A stretch of DNA of 64,000 nt from Clostridium facile (lineage in GTDB: Bacteria > Bacillota > Clostridia > Oscillospirales > Ruminococcaceae). The notes beneath the pieces are model-generated. The model saw only the letters and a list, made by a program, of their open reading frames with translations, did not search any database and was not told the DNA's origin. The translations under genes were made by a program, and so were the position numbers. The stretch spans positions 434,001 to 498,000 of the forward strand of contig NZ_JACOQK010000001.1 of assembly GCF_014297275.1 (NCBI RefSeq), in the 5' to 3' direction. Position 1 is the stretch's first letter; the number at the start of each line of letters is the position of its first letter. Below are positions 38,733 to 47,539 of the stretch, piece after piece.

Positions 38733-39599
38733 GTGATTGCGCCGTATTTTCAGGGTTTAAATGTTTCATTATGTAACTTGACACCCTTTCATATCAAGCA
38801 ATTTTATAACGATAAATTAAAAACCGTTAGTAAAAATACAATTGTACATTATCATGCTAACATCAGAAAGGCACTACAAAATGCGTATCTATTAGATTTA
38901 ATCCCGAATAATCCTGCTGATAAAGTTGAAAAACCAAAAGTGGAAAGATATGAAGGTCAATATTATGACGAAGAAGATTTTAGGGAGTTGTTCAAGTGTA
39001 TACATGGCGACTCCATTGAAATCGCAATTATCTTTATATCATTTTTTGGTCTAAGAAGATCGGAACTGGTTGGAATCAGATGGAGTTTAATAAATTTTAA
39101 GAGACAACAATTAAAAATGGGAACCACTATAGTACAGATACCAGTAGATGGACATTATCAGTTAGTAGTAGAAAATAAGGCAAAAACAAAATCTAGTATA
39201 CGAGCCTATCCGTTGGTAGATTCTATTACAAAAATTTTATTGCAGCTAAAATCATATCAACAATCCATGATGGCACTTTGTGGGGATAGTTACTGTAAAG
39301 ATTATTTAGATTTTGTTTTTGTAGACAAATTAGGGCGACTCATGAAACCTAATTATATATCCCAACATTTTCAGATATTACTAGAAAAATATAATCTGAA
39401 AAAAATTAGGTTACAGGATTTGCGGCATAGTTGCGCTACGTTAATGAGGGAAAGGGGAATGAGTATCGAAGATATCAGCAAGTGGTTAGGACATAGTAAT
39501 ACAGTAACAACAGAGAAGGTATATGTACATTTTAAGGATGCACAAAAAATAAAATCAGCTAATGCAATATCGGATATTATTCCAGAAATAAAGATATAA
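38733..39599 (+). pseudogene. Truncated tyrosine recombinase
   Basis: 288 residues, lacking the arm-binding domain normal for this integrase type. Core-binding residues (LTPFHIKQFYNDKLKTVSKN) and the catalytic domain are present: Arg in FGLRRSEL, Lys region NKAKTKSSIRAYP, DLRHSCATLM, GHSNTVTTEKVY. The usual HxLRH is QDLRH here, so the first His is Gln. With the lost N-terminus this suggests a decayed integrase of an element once inserted at the adjacent tRNA-Leu. It may have no real start codon. Confidence 0.75.
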
Positions 39600-39600
39600 A

Positions 39601-39630
39601 AAAAACAGCGAAACTATTACAGTTTCGCTG
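39601..39630 (-). terminator. Terminator of tRNA-Leu
   Basis: CAGCGAAACT and AGTTTCGCTG form a perfect 10-bp stem; on the minus strand more than eight T follow. Confidence 0.85.
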
Positions 39631-39635
39631 CCAAC

Positions 39636-39722
39636 TGGTGCCGGAAGCGGGACTTGAACCCGCACCTTGTTGCCAAGACTGGATTTTGAGTCCAGCACGT
39701 CTGCCAATTCCATCATTCCGGC
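39636..39722 (-). tRNA. tRNA-Leu (CAA)
   Basis: Acceptor GCCGGAA/TTCCGGC, A73 and encoded CCA; anticodon stem CTGGA around CTCAAAA (anticodon CAA); a long variable arm (class II) and T-arm GCGGG-TTCAAGT-CCCGC. All as expected for tRNA-Leu. The adjacent truncated recombinase suggests it was used as an integration site. Confidence 0.95.
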
Positions 39723-39912
39723 ATATTGAATTGTAACCTACATTGAAAAATAACTTTGTTTAGCTTCAATGTTCAGGTGGATTACGAGTTATTATTATAC
39801 AGGACAGATCTCATTTTGTCAATAGAAAAATCAAAAAAAATGAAAAAAATTATTTTTATGAGGAAATATGAAAATTTAAGGATCATTTTTATTTTAGAAT
39901 AGAGATTTTTAA

Positions 39913-39942
39913 TTGACGAAATCCCTATAGTTATGGTATGAT
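39913..39942 (+). promoter_or_regulatory. Promoter upstream of the 94-residue gene
   Basis: TTGACG (39913-39918), 18-bp spacer, TATGAT (39937-39942). Confidence 0.5.
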
Positions 39943-40017
39943 AAGAATAAAGAAATTATAAATTTACCATATTAATAAATGTTAACATAGATTAGCACAA
40001 TGAAAGGAGTAGTTCTT

Positions 40018-40302
40018 ATGAAAAAAGAGTATACCAATCAAACAAACCATTATCAAGTAATCGGAAATACCTCTGTCGTTGTAATGGAAGGGACAGAACA
40101 AGAATGTAAAGAATTTTTAAAAGGTACCATTATTTCAGATAAAGTTGAAAAGCCAGAAGAGCGTAAAAATAACAAACCAAACTTATGTTTGGTAGCACCT
40201 GGGGAAACGGTATCCAGATGTTATGGAATGTGTTGTGGCGCATGTGACCAAAGGGAATCTTATGAAGAAATATTGGAACGTTTGGGAGAATCAGCAAAAT
40301 AA
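40018..40302 (+). CDS. Small cysteine-containing protein, unknown function
   Basis: 94 residues from ATG 40018 (AAAGGAG upstream). The N-terminal half looks beta-rich (HYQVIGNTSVVVMEGTEQEC), and the C-terminal part has CLVAPGETVSRCYGMCCGAC, a dense cysteine cluster that could bind metal. It is a single-gene unit with its own promoter and terminator. No family recognised. Confidence 0.65.
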   Translation: MKKEYTNQTNHYQVIGNTSVVVMEGTEQECKEFLKGTIISDKVEKPEERKNNKPNLCLVAPGETVSRCYGMCCGACDQRESYEEILERLGESAK

Positions 40303-40333
40303 TATAGTATAATCAATAAATTAGAAAACAACA

Positions 40334-40374
40334 AAAAGGGCTTCTGATAGATTTTATTCTATAAAAGCCCTTTT
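40334..40374 (+). terminator. Terminator after the 94-residue gene
   Basis: AAAAGGGCTT pairs with AAGCCCTTTT; the plus strand continues TTTTCATTATT. Confidence 0.7.
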
Positions 40375-40711
40375 CATTATTTAAGCCTATTCGTTAATAA
40401 TTGGAAAGTGATTTTTAAGGATAGTACTGTATTATTTCTAACAATATATGATCGATTTTCTAAAGAATGCAGTAGCTTTAAAGAAAATGCAAGACAAATT
40501 TAATTTTCCATTCGCAAACCTGGTAATATGATAATTAAAATTGATATAAAAATAACCTCCGATAAAATAGGAGGTTATTTTTATATCATAGATTTTTAAT
40601 GGAAAGATAGATTTTATGGAATCATATATGGGGTAAGATATGATTGTGGACTATTAATAGCTAAGATAATAGGATTTATTTTCCAATAGGTATGCCACTA
40701 CTTCATAAAGA
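40375..40711. other. AT-rich intergenic region with a bidirectional terminator
   Basis: No gene seen. AAATAACCTCC (40550-40560) and GGAGGTTATTT (40570-40580) form a perfect 11-bp stem with T-runs on both strands, suited to ending the glycosyltransferase transcript on the minus strand. Confidence 0.6.
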
Positions 40712-41908
40712 TTATTGTACCTTTTGGGCATCTTCCAGTTTTTTGGTTTCCAACGCAATCCGATATACTTCCAACAGATTTTTTGCCAATGTTTCAGCAC
40801 CGGATTTTGCTACTGATTCCCTGGCGGCATGTTTTAACGCTTGCCGTTCTTCTGTTGGCATATCCCGGTATTTCAATAATAGCTGATGCATTTCCATTGC
40901 GTTATGGAAGATATATCCGTTGACGCCGTTTACTACCTGACCTTTGTTTAACTCATCTGCAATATGGAGCACAGGCAGCTCAGCAGCCATCCCTTCCAGC
41001 ATGGAAATTGAGTTGGTATCGGATAGGGAAGTTGTGATGTATAGGTCACAGGCAGCATAATAAGGAGGAAGGTCATTGTGTTGAATCGCACCGGTAAAGG
41101 AAACCATATTATCGATTCCCAGTTCTTTTGCCTGTTGTTCCAGTTCTTCTTTTACTGGGCCTTCCCCAATAATAAGCAGCTTAAACTTTTCATCCGGCTT
41201 TACGGTTTCTGCCCAGTAATTTAACAGTACATCAACACTTTTTTCTTTCCCCAATCGTCCACAAAAACAAACCATAATTTCATCATCTTTTACACCATGG
41301 CGTTCACGAATCTGTTTTTTCTGTTCTTCTGTAGCTGCATCGGGGGTAAAAGCATCAATTTCAACAGGGTTTGGAATCACATGTACTGTACGGTCAGTAA
41401 TACCAATACTCTTAAAATATTCGGATACTTTTTTGGAAGGCCCCGTAATGGCTGTAGCTCGGGCAACTAGGGATTTTTCATAAACATGGGTTGTTTTTTT
41501 GGCCAGCGGAATCAATGGTTTTGGTGCGATATAATACAAATAATCATCATACATGGTATGCAATGTATAAACCAATGGTACATTTAAAAATTTCGCACAA
41601 CTTGCTCCGGAATATCCTACGCCAAACTCATTGTGGATATGGATAATATCAGGATTAAATTCCTTAATATACTTATATCGTAGCGGGCTGATTGGGGAAG
41701 CCAAACCATAATCATAAAACTTTTTAAAACTTACACCAGGGCAGTTTAATACCCCATCCTTAATAAAATAACGGTTGGTATCTGGGTTTGCACATACCAC
41801 CAAAACTTCATGCCCTAATTTTATCAGGCCTTCCCGTAATATTTTTACATGGGTTACAACCCCATTGATATACGGTACATAGGTTTCTGTAAACAAGGCT
41901 ATTCTCAT
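40712..41908 (-). CDS. GT4 family glycosyltransferase (glycolipid-type)
   Basis: 398 residues with the GT-B fold. The N-terminal MRIALFTETYVPYINGVVTH and IIHIHNEFGVGYSG, and the C-terminal nucleotide-sugar part (VCFCGRLGKEKSVDVLL, LIIGEGPVKEELE, DLYITTSLSDTNSISMLEGMA with the ExxxxxxxE-type motif) match GT4 enzymes acting on diacylglycerol, such as alpha-monoglucosyldiacylglycerol synthases. The exact acceptor is inferred. Monocistronic, divergent from hprK. Confidence 0.85.
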   Translation of the reverse strand: MRIALFTETYVPYINGVVTHVKILREGLIKLGHEVLVVCANPDTNRYFIKDGVLNCPGVSFKKFYDYGLASPISPLRYKYIKEFNPDIIHIHNEFGVGYSGASCAKFLNVPLVYTLHTMYDDYLYYIAPKPLIPLAKKTTHVYEKSLVARATAITGPSKKVSEYFKSIGITDRTVHVIPNPVEIDAFTPDAATEEQKKQIRERHGVKDDEIMVCFCGRLGKEKSVDVLLNYWAETVKPDEKFKLLIIGEGPVKEELEQQAKELGIDNMVSFTGAIQHNDLPPYYAACDLYITTSLSDTNSISMLEGMAAELPVLHIADELNKGQVVNGVNGYIFHNAMEMHQLLLKYRDMPTEERQALKHAARESVAKSGAETLAKNLLEVYRIALETKKLEDAQKVQ

Positions 41909-42193
41909 AGTTATCTCCTCTTTTTGCGGAATCTTATTTTTCGTTTAGCCAAAACGAAATCAACTATTGCATTCCATAAATCCTAAAATTCATTCATAAT
42001 TTTTTGTTCTAGTTTATTATATCATAAATATTCTATTTGTAAATTTCATAAATCTTACAAAAACCTTAAAAATAACAGTTCAATTTATGTTTTTAAAGGA
42101 AGACTATCCGAAAAAAACTTTTATTTTACGTAGATTTTAAGTTACCTTCGTAATTATTTTACAAATTGTAACCGTTACCATCCATTGTTTCTG

Positions 42194-42222
42194 TTGAAAA
42201 CAGGATGGTTTTATAGTATAAT
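42194..42222 (+). promoter_or_regulatory. Promoter of hprK
   Basis: TTGAAA (42194-42199), 17-bp spacer, TATAAT (42217-42222). It overlaps an ACCATCC...GGATGGT inverted repeat (about 42178-42210). Confidence 0.68.
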
Positions 42223-42268
42223 AAATTTACAAATAGATTCATCACGGAAAAAGATAGGAGGGAATGGC

Positions 42269-43231
42269 ATGTCTACAACTTTTACAGTTAAATTATCAAA
42301 ATTGATTAAAGAATTTAATCTGGAACCAATTTGTTTGCATGGCAAAGCAGAAGAAATCGAAATTTCATCCACTGAGGTAAACCGTCCGGGACTTCATTTA
42401 TCCGGCTTTTATAAAAATTTTGAGCCTACTAGAATCCAGATTATCGGAAATATGGAATACGCTTATTTGGAAGATTTGGATCCAGCACTGCGCCAGGAGC
42501 GTTTAAGTTTGATGTTTTCCAAAAAGATACCTGTGCTAATTGTAACCAGTAATCTAGAAATTTTCCCTGAGATGATTAAGGCGGCACAGGACACCGGTAT
42601 CCCTCTTTTAAGGACTCACGAAAAAACATCAGCCTTTATGTCCGCGTTAATTTCTTTTTTGAGCGTGGAACTGGGGCCAAGGATTACCCGCCACGGAGTG
42701 TTAGTTGAGGTGTACGGCGAAGGTATGCTTATTCTAGGGGAAAGTGGCGTTGGTAAAAGCGAGACCGCTATGGAACTGATTAAACGTGGACACCGTTTGA
42801 TTGCGGATGACGCAGTAGAAATCCGCAAAGTATCCAGCCGTACCCTGGTAGGGTCCTCTCCAGCAAATATCCGCCATTTTATGGAGTTACGTGGTATCGG
42901 CATTGTAAACGCCCGCCGGTTGTTTGGAATGGGTGCTATTAAAATTACAGAAAAAATTGACCTTGTCATTAAACTGGAACCTTGGGATTCCAATAAATTT
43001 TATGACCGCACGGGAATGGATGTGGAATATGCAGAGATTATGGATGTAAAAGTTCCACAGTACACGATTCCAGTAAAACCAGGCCGTAACTTGGCCGTTA
43101 TTTTGGAAGTAGCCGCAATGAACAACCGTCAGAAAAAAATGGGGTACAACGCTGCTACTGAATTGATGGAAAAATTAGGACTGACGGATGACGAGGAACG
43201 GGAAAAAATAGAAAACTGGGATTTATACTAA
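42269..43231 (+). CDS. hprK: HPr kinase/phosphorylase
   Basis: 320 residues from ATG 42269 (GGAGGGAA upstream). Walker A is GESGVGKS at about 157; the HprK signature follows (HFMELRGIGIVNARRLFG), with ADDAVEI between. It phosphorylates Ser46 of HPr in response to fructose-1,6-bisphosphate and reverses this with phosphate, controlling carbon catabolite repression. First gene of the cluster leading to murB, rapZ and whiA, the usual Clostridia order. Confidence 0.96.
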   Translation: MSTTFTVKLSKLIKEFNLEPICLHGKAEEIEISSTEVNRPGLHLSGFYKNFEPTRIQIIGNMEYAYLEDLDPALRQERLSLMFSKKIPVLIVTSNLEIFPEMIKAAQDTGIPLLRTHEKTSAFMSALISFLSVELGPRITRHGVLVEVYGEGMLILGESGVGKSETAMELIKRGHRLIADDAVEIRKVSSRTLVGSSPANIRHFMELRGIGIVNARRLFGMGAIKITEKIDLVIKLEPWDSNKFYDRTGMDVEYAEIMDVKVPQYTIPVKPGRNLAVILEVAAMNNRQKKMGYNAATELMEKLGLTDDEEREKIENWDLY

Positions 43232-43234
43232 CAG

Positions 43235-43275
43235 AGTGGCACAACAGGTCCCCACTGCGTAGCAGCGGGGATTTG
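43235..43275 (+). other. Hairpin between hprK and PHP gene
   Basis: TCCCCACTGC-GTA-GCAGCGGGGA is a strong stem-loop with a single mismatch, but no T-run follows. It may stabilise or attenuate the mRNA. Confidence 0.4.
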
Positions 43276-43343
43276 GTAGCCTTATTATGGAATTGACAGA
43301 GAAAAGTGAATTAGAAATGGTTTGTATTTGTTAGGAGGCAGTT

Positions 43344-44060
43344 ATGAAAATTATTGCAGATTTGCATACACATACCATTGCATCAGACCATGCATACAGT
43401 ACGTTGTTAGAAAATATCCATTATTCCAAATTGGCAGGGCATCAAGCAATTGCGTTAACTGACCATGGCCCTGGTGTCCCAGATGCACCTGAATTGGTAC
43501 ACTTATTGAATATGCAGGCGATACCAGAAGTGGTAGAAGGGGTACGAGTGCTGACAGGGGTAGAAGCCAATATTATGGGTTTTACCGGCAGTTTGGATGT
43601 ACCAGAAACCTATTTAAAAAACCTTGATTGGACGATTGCGTCATTCCATGCGTCTGCTTGCTGGCCTGGTACGGAAGAACAGCATACAAAAGCGTATATT
43701 GCGGCGGCGAAAAACCCTTTGGTGGATATGATTGGACATAGTGGTCAGCTGGGGTTCCAATATGATTACGAAAAAGTAGTAAAATATTATAAAGAGTATG
43801 ATAAAGTGGTGGAGATCAACGAAGCCTCTTTTGTGGTAAGAAAAGGCTGTGAAAAAAATTGTACCGAAATCGCGCGGCTTTGTAAAAAATATGAGGTAAA
43901 AGTTGCGGTGAACTCGGATTGCCATTTTGCCCCTTGTATTGGACATTACCCTAATAGTTTGGCAATGTTGGAAGAGATTGATTTTCCAGAAAACCTGGTG
44001 CTAAATGCGGATTATGACCGGTTGATGGAACATATTAAAAAGAGAAGAAACATAAAATAG
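43344..44060 (+). CDS. PHP-domain phosphatase/hydrolase (YcdX-like)
   Basis: 238 residues with all PHP motifs: DLHTHT at the N-terminus, ALTDHGPGVPDAPE, TGVEANIMG, SFHAS, IGHSG, EINEASF and NSDCHF near the end. These bind a trinuclear metal centre. YcdX-type members are phosphatases or phosphoesterases; the substrate is not known. SD TAGGAGG. Sits between hprK and murB as in related genomes. Confidence 0.9.
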   Translation: MKIIADLHTHTIASDHAYSTLLENIHYSKLAGHQAIALTDHGPGVPDAPELVHLLNMQAIPEVVEGVRVLTGVEANIMGFTGSLDVPETYLKNLDWTIASFHASACWPGTEEQHTKAYIAAAKNPLVDMIGHSGQLGFQYDYEKVVKYYKEYDKVVEINEASFVVRKGCEKNCTEIARLCKKYEVKVAVNSDCHFAPCIGHYPNSLAMLEEIDFPENLVLNADYDRLMEHIKKRRNIK

Positions 44061-44151
44061 TAATCAAAGCCTTTTTGGTTATAATACCTTCTGCACAGGT
44101 GGCAGTAAGCGGTGAAACATCATTTTTTCAATAGAATGCGGAGAGTGGATT

Positions 44152-45063
44152 GTGGATAAATATACAGTTTTAGAAGAACTATTTTCCCAGTATCAGATTC
44201 AGTATCAAAGGGAAGTTCCATTAAAGGAGTATACAACATTTAAAATTGGTGGCAATGCTGCTATGATGGTAATTCCAGATAGCCGTGAAAAATTCCGCCG
44301 TACTATTTTTGAATGTGTACAAAATAATGTGGATTATTTTGTTTTAGGCAAAGGCTCAAATCTACTGGTATCTGACCATGGATATGATGGCGTTGTCATC
44401 TGTATGGGGGATCAGTTCCAGAAGATTGAGTTAATCGGGGAAGATAAAATCCTTTGCCAAGCTGGCGCAAGCCTGGCCTCGGTTTGTAAATTCGCTTTCG
44501 AACACAGTTTAACCGGGCTGGAATTTGCCTTTGGCATTCCCGGAAGCATTGGCGGAGCAGCTTATATGAACGCTGGCGCTTATGATGGGGAAATGAAGGA
44601 TGTTATCTATCGTTGTGAGCATGTGACAACTCAGGGGGCTTTTGGCATTTACGACCAGGGGCAGCTGGATTTTTCGTACCGTCACAGTGCTTATACGGAT
44701 TCGGGCTACTGTATTACCGATGTTTATTTGCAATTGCACAAAGGCGATCCGCAGGCAATTAAGGCTAGGATGATGGAACTGCTGGAACGGAGAAAGACCA
44801 AGCAGCCACTGGAATATCCCAGTGCTGGCAGCACTTTTAAACGTCCGGAAGGAGCTTACGCTTCCGCTTTGATTGAGGAGTGCGGTCTAAAAGGAAAAAC
44901 AATTGGGGGCGCTCAGGTTAGTGAAAAACACAGTGGTTTTTTAATTAATACTGGAAACGCCAGCTGTCAAGATGTCAAAGACCTGATTGAATATGTACAG
45001 CAGGTGGTGTTTGAACGGACTGGGTTCCATCTGGATTGCGAAGTAAAATGGATTGGGGAATAA
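44152..45063 (+). CDS. murB: UDP-N-acetylenolpyruvoylglucosamine reductase
   Basis: 303 residues from GTG 44152 (GGAG upstream). The FAD-binding part has YTTFKIGGNAAMMVIP and GKGSNLLVSDHG; GIPGSIGGAAYMNAGAY and FSYRHSAY follow; the catalytic Ser is in YPSAGSTFKRP, and the C-terminal Glu region is HLDCEVKWIG. A type IIb-like MurB, the second committed step of peptidoglycan precursor synthesis (NADPH-dependent). Confidence 0.96.
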   Translation: MDKYTVLEELFSQYQIQYQREVPLKEYTTFKIGGNAAMMVIPDSREKFRRTIFECVQNNVDYFVLGKGSNLLVSDHGYDGVVICMGDQFQKIELIGEDKILCQAGASLASVCKFAFEHSLTGLEFAFGIPGSIGGAAYMNAGAYDGEMKDVIYRCEHVTTQGAFGIYDQGQLDFSYRHSAYTDSGYCITDVYLQLHKGDPQAIKARMMELLERRKTKQPLEYPSAGSTFKRPEGAYASALIEECGLKGKTIGGAQVSEKHSGFLINTGNASCQDVKDLIEYVQQVVFERTGFHLDCEVKWIGE

Positions 45064-45068
45064 GGTAT

Positions 45069-45932
45069 ATGGAACTGATTATTGTAACAGGCTTATCTGG
45101 CTCAGGAAAATCCAGGGCGATTGATGCTTTGGAGGATATTGGATTTTTTTGTGTGGATAACGTTCCGCCCAAATTAATCTCCAAATTTGTAGAAATTGGC
45201 ATCCAGTCCAAAGGCGATTTGGGCAGAATGGCTGTTGTAACCGATATCCGTGGGGGAAAAGAGCTGTTTAGCGGCCTTTTTAATGAGTTGAATTTGTTAC
45301 AGGACCAAAATTTCCAATATAAACTGTTGTATTTGGATGCTTCCGATTCTGTTTTAATCCGCCGTTATAAAGAAACCAGAAGGAAACATCCTTTGATGGG
45401 AGAAAAATGTACCTCATTAGAAGCAGCGGTAAAACTGGAACGGGAAATCCTTTCCCCGGTACGGGAGCGGGCAGATTATATTATTGATACCTCTTTGCTC
45501 TCTAACGCCCAGTTAAAAGAGAGGATTTGCACCCTGTTTTTGGATAATTACGCCACTGGTATGATGATTAACTGTATGTCCTTTGGATTTAAGTATGGCG
45601 ATCCAACTTATGCGGATTTGGTGTTTGATGTGCGCTGTTTGCCCAACCCGTTTTATATTGAGGAATTAAAACATAAAACAGGTCTGGATCAGGAAGTAAG
45701 GGATTATGTGATGAATTCCCCTAACTCTGCTGAACTGTTTGAAAAAATCAGGGATTTAATTGATTTTCTGCTTCCGTTGTATCTCAATGAAGGAAAAAGC
45801 CAGTTGACGATTGGGTTTGGCTGTACAGGGGGCAAACACCGTTCCGTCACATTTGCGGAACTGTTTTATAAGTATTTGAGTGAAAAAGGGAACCGTGTGA
45901 GTGTCAATCACAGGGATATTACGAAAAATTAG
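45069..45932 (+). CDS. rapZ: RNase adapter / nucleotide-binding protein RapZ (YvcJ)
   Basis: 287 residues from ATG 45069. Walker A GLSGSGKS at 8-15, VDNVPPKLI, Walker B-like VTDIRGG, and the C-terminal GFGCTGGKHRSV motif define the family. In Firmicutes (YvcJ) it binds nucleotides and affects competence and wall metabolism; in E. coli it controls GlmZ decay. It starts 5 bp after murB and is followed 12 bp later by whiA. Confidence 0.95.
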   Translation: MELIIVTGLSGSGKSRAIDALEDIGFFCVDNVPPKLISKFVEIGIQSKGDLGRMAVVTDIRGGKELFSGLFNELNLLQDQNFQYKLLYLDASDSVLIRRYKETRRKHPLMGEKCTSLEAAVKLEREILSPVRERADYIIDTSLLSNAQLKERICTLFLDNYATGMMINCMSFGFKYGDPTYADLVFDVRCLPNPFYIEELKHKTGLDQEVRDYVMNSPNSAELFEKIRDLIDFLLPLYLNEGKSQLTIGFGCTGGKHRSVTFAELFYKYLSEKGNRVSVNHRDITKN

Positions 45933-45944
45933 GGTGATGGGAAC

Positions 45945-46853
45945 ATGTCATTTTCAGTAGCTGTCAAAGATGAGCTTTGCGAAGTAATGCCGGCGGACCG
46001 GGAGTGCATGCTAGTAGAATTGACAGCCATGTTGTTATTTAGCCGTGCGTTTGAGCGTGGAAACTGCGTGATGCAAACCGAAAACCGAAAAATTGCGGAC
46101 CGCTTTATTGATTTTTTGATTGACGAGTTTGAAACCATCCTGACGGTAATTACCGCGCCCAGCCTAAAGCGGAATGGAACCCATTTGTATACCCTTACAG
46201 TAGATAATCCCCAGGATTTGGATCGGATTAAGGAGCATTTTTTTCAGAACGGCATGCCGAAAATGGTAACGCCGGAGCAGTTGAAGGATGAGAATGCCCT
46301 GGCTTCTTTTGTGCGGGGGGCATATGTTTCCTGTGGTAGCATGAACGACCCTCACAAAGAATACCATCTGGAATTTGTGGTTCAAAACCATGATTTGGCG
46401 GCAAACCTTGCAAGTATCCTCTCCTCTGTTAATATTCCAATTAAATTGACCCAACGGAAAAATAACTTTATTTTATATTTAAAAGAAAGTGAGAATATTG
46501 AAGACCTGCTCACCTTAATGGGTGCTACCAATTCCACCTTGGAACTAATGAACATCAAAGTGATGAAAGATATGCGGAACAAGGTAAACCGGGTAACCAA
46601 CTGTGAAACCGCTAATATCGGAAAAACCGTAGCGGCTTCCGCAAAACAGGTGGAGGATATCAAACTGATTATCCAGAAAAAAGGGATAGAATACCTTCCC
46701 GACAATTTGAAGGAAGTAGCACAGATCCGGCTGGAAAACCCAGAGCTTTCTTTAAATGAGCTAGTGCAGGCAATGGGAAACCAAATCAGTAAATCCGGTA
46801 TTAATCATCGGTTAAAAAGAATTGGTGAAATCGCGGATAAATTGCGCTCGTAG
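45945..46853 (+). CDS. whiA: Sporulation/division regulator WhiA
   Basis: 302 residues: N-terminal LAGLIDADG-type domain (SFSVAVKDELCEVMPADREC, FVRGAYVSCGSMNDPHKEYHLEFV in pieces) and C-terminal HTH (VAQIRLENPELSLNELVQAM, ISKSGINHRLKRIGEIA). WhiA binds DNA and affects cell division. The rapZ-whiA pair is standard in Gram-positives. Confidence 0.96.
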   Translation: MSFSVAVKDELCEVMPADRECMLVELTAMLLFSRAFERGNCVMQTENRKIADRFIDFLIDEFETILTVITAPSLKRNGTHLYTLTVDNPQDLDRIKEHFFQNGMPKMVTPEQLKDENALASFVRGAYVSCGSMNDPHKEYHLEFVVQNHDLAANLASILSSVNIPIKLTQRKNNFILYLKESENIEDLLTLMGATNSTLELMNIKVMKDMRNKVNRVTNCETANIGKTVAASAKQVEDIKLIIQKKGIEYLPDNLKEVAQIRLENPELSLNELVQAMGNQISKSGINHRLKRIGEIADKLRS

Positions 46854-46883
46854 GACAGGCATCTTGGGGGACGCCTGTCTTTT
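46854..46883 (+). terminator. Terminator of the hprK-whiA operon
   Basis: GACAGGC and GCCTGTC form a 7-bp stem followed by TTTTGTG. Confidence 0.75.
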
Positions 46884-47136
46884 GTGTTATGTTCCACTAA
46901 AATATATGCTGGAACAGCATAAGGTGGAATAAAAGGGATTAAATCATCTTAAACAGATAAAAATAATTGGATAGATAACACCAGCTTCCTATCAGCGAGT
47001 GTTGTACTGGTATTTTATCGCCTATGGCTACAACAGTCGATAAAAAGGGCTGTCCTTATGGGAATATGATTGTCCTTCCAGCCAATTTCACCGTTTGCGA
47101 TTTGATCCGATACATTGTTGTTTAGGAGTGTTTTCA

Positions 47137-47520
47137 ATGAAAATAGAACATATAGCAGTTTATGTGAATCAGCTGGAAGAAATGAAGAATTTTTTTGTTT
47201 CGTTTTTTGGCGCTGTTCCAAACGAAGGTTACTACAATCCTAAAACAGGATTCCGGTCGTATTTCCTCTCGTTTTCAGATGGGGTACGGTTGGAAATCAT
47301 GCACCGGCCTGATTTGTGCGATACACAAAAGCAACCATTCAGAACTGGTTATGCCCATATTGCTTTTTGCGTTGGCAGCAAACAAAAAGTGGACGAGCTG
47401 ACCCAGCAACTTTCCCAGGCAGGATATCCAGTGGTTAGCGGTCCAAGGACCACTGGAGATGGATACTACGAAAGCTGCATCTTGGGGCCAGAAGAAAACC
47501 TGATTGAATTGACAATATAA
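47137..47520 (+). CDS. VOC/glyoxalase family protein
   Basis: 127 residues from ATG 47137 (TAGGAG upstream). Two beta-alpha-beta-beta-beta modules are visible: EHIAVYVNQLEEMKNFF with SDGVRLEIM, and GYAHIAFCVGSKQKVDEL with LGPEENLIELT. Metal ligands H and E are at the expected places. The substrate is unknown. It lies 19 bp before dnaE and may share its transcript. Confidence 0.88.
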   Translation: MKIEHIAVYVNQLEEMKNFFVSFFGAVPNEGYYNPKTGFRSYFLSFSDGVRLEIMHRPDLCDTQKQPFRTGYAHIAFCVGSKQKVDELTQQLSQAGYPVVSGPRTTGDGYYESCILGPEENLIELTI

Positions 47521-47539
47521 ATTTTGATAGGAGGAACCA

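Noticed and set aside
42178..42216. Intrinsic terminator in front of hprK
   Set aside because: ACCATCC/GGATGGT forms a stem, but the T-run is short and the hprK promoter lies on the right arm; an operator is as likely.
46884..47136. Gene or regulatory RNA between whiA and the VOC gene
   Set aside because: No SD-preceded frame and no stable hairpin beyond the whiA terminator.
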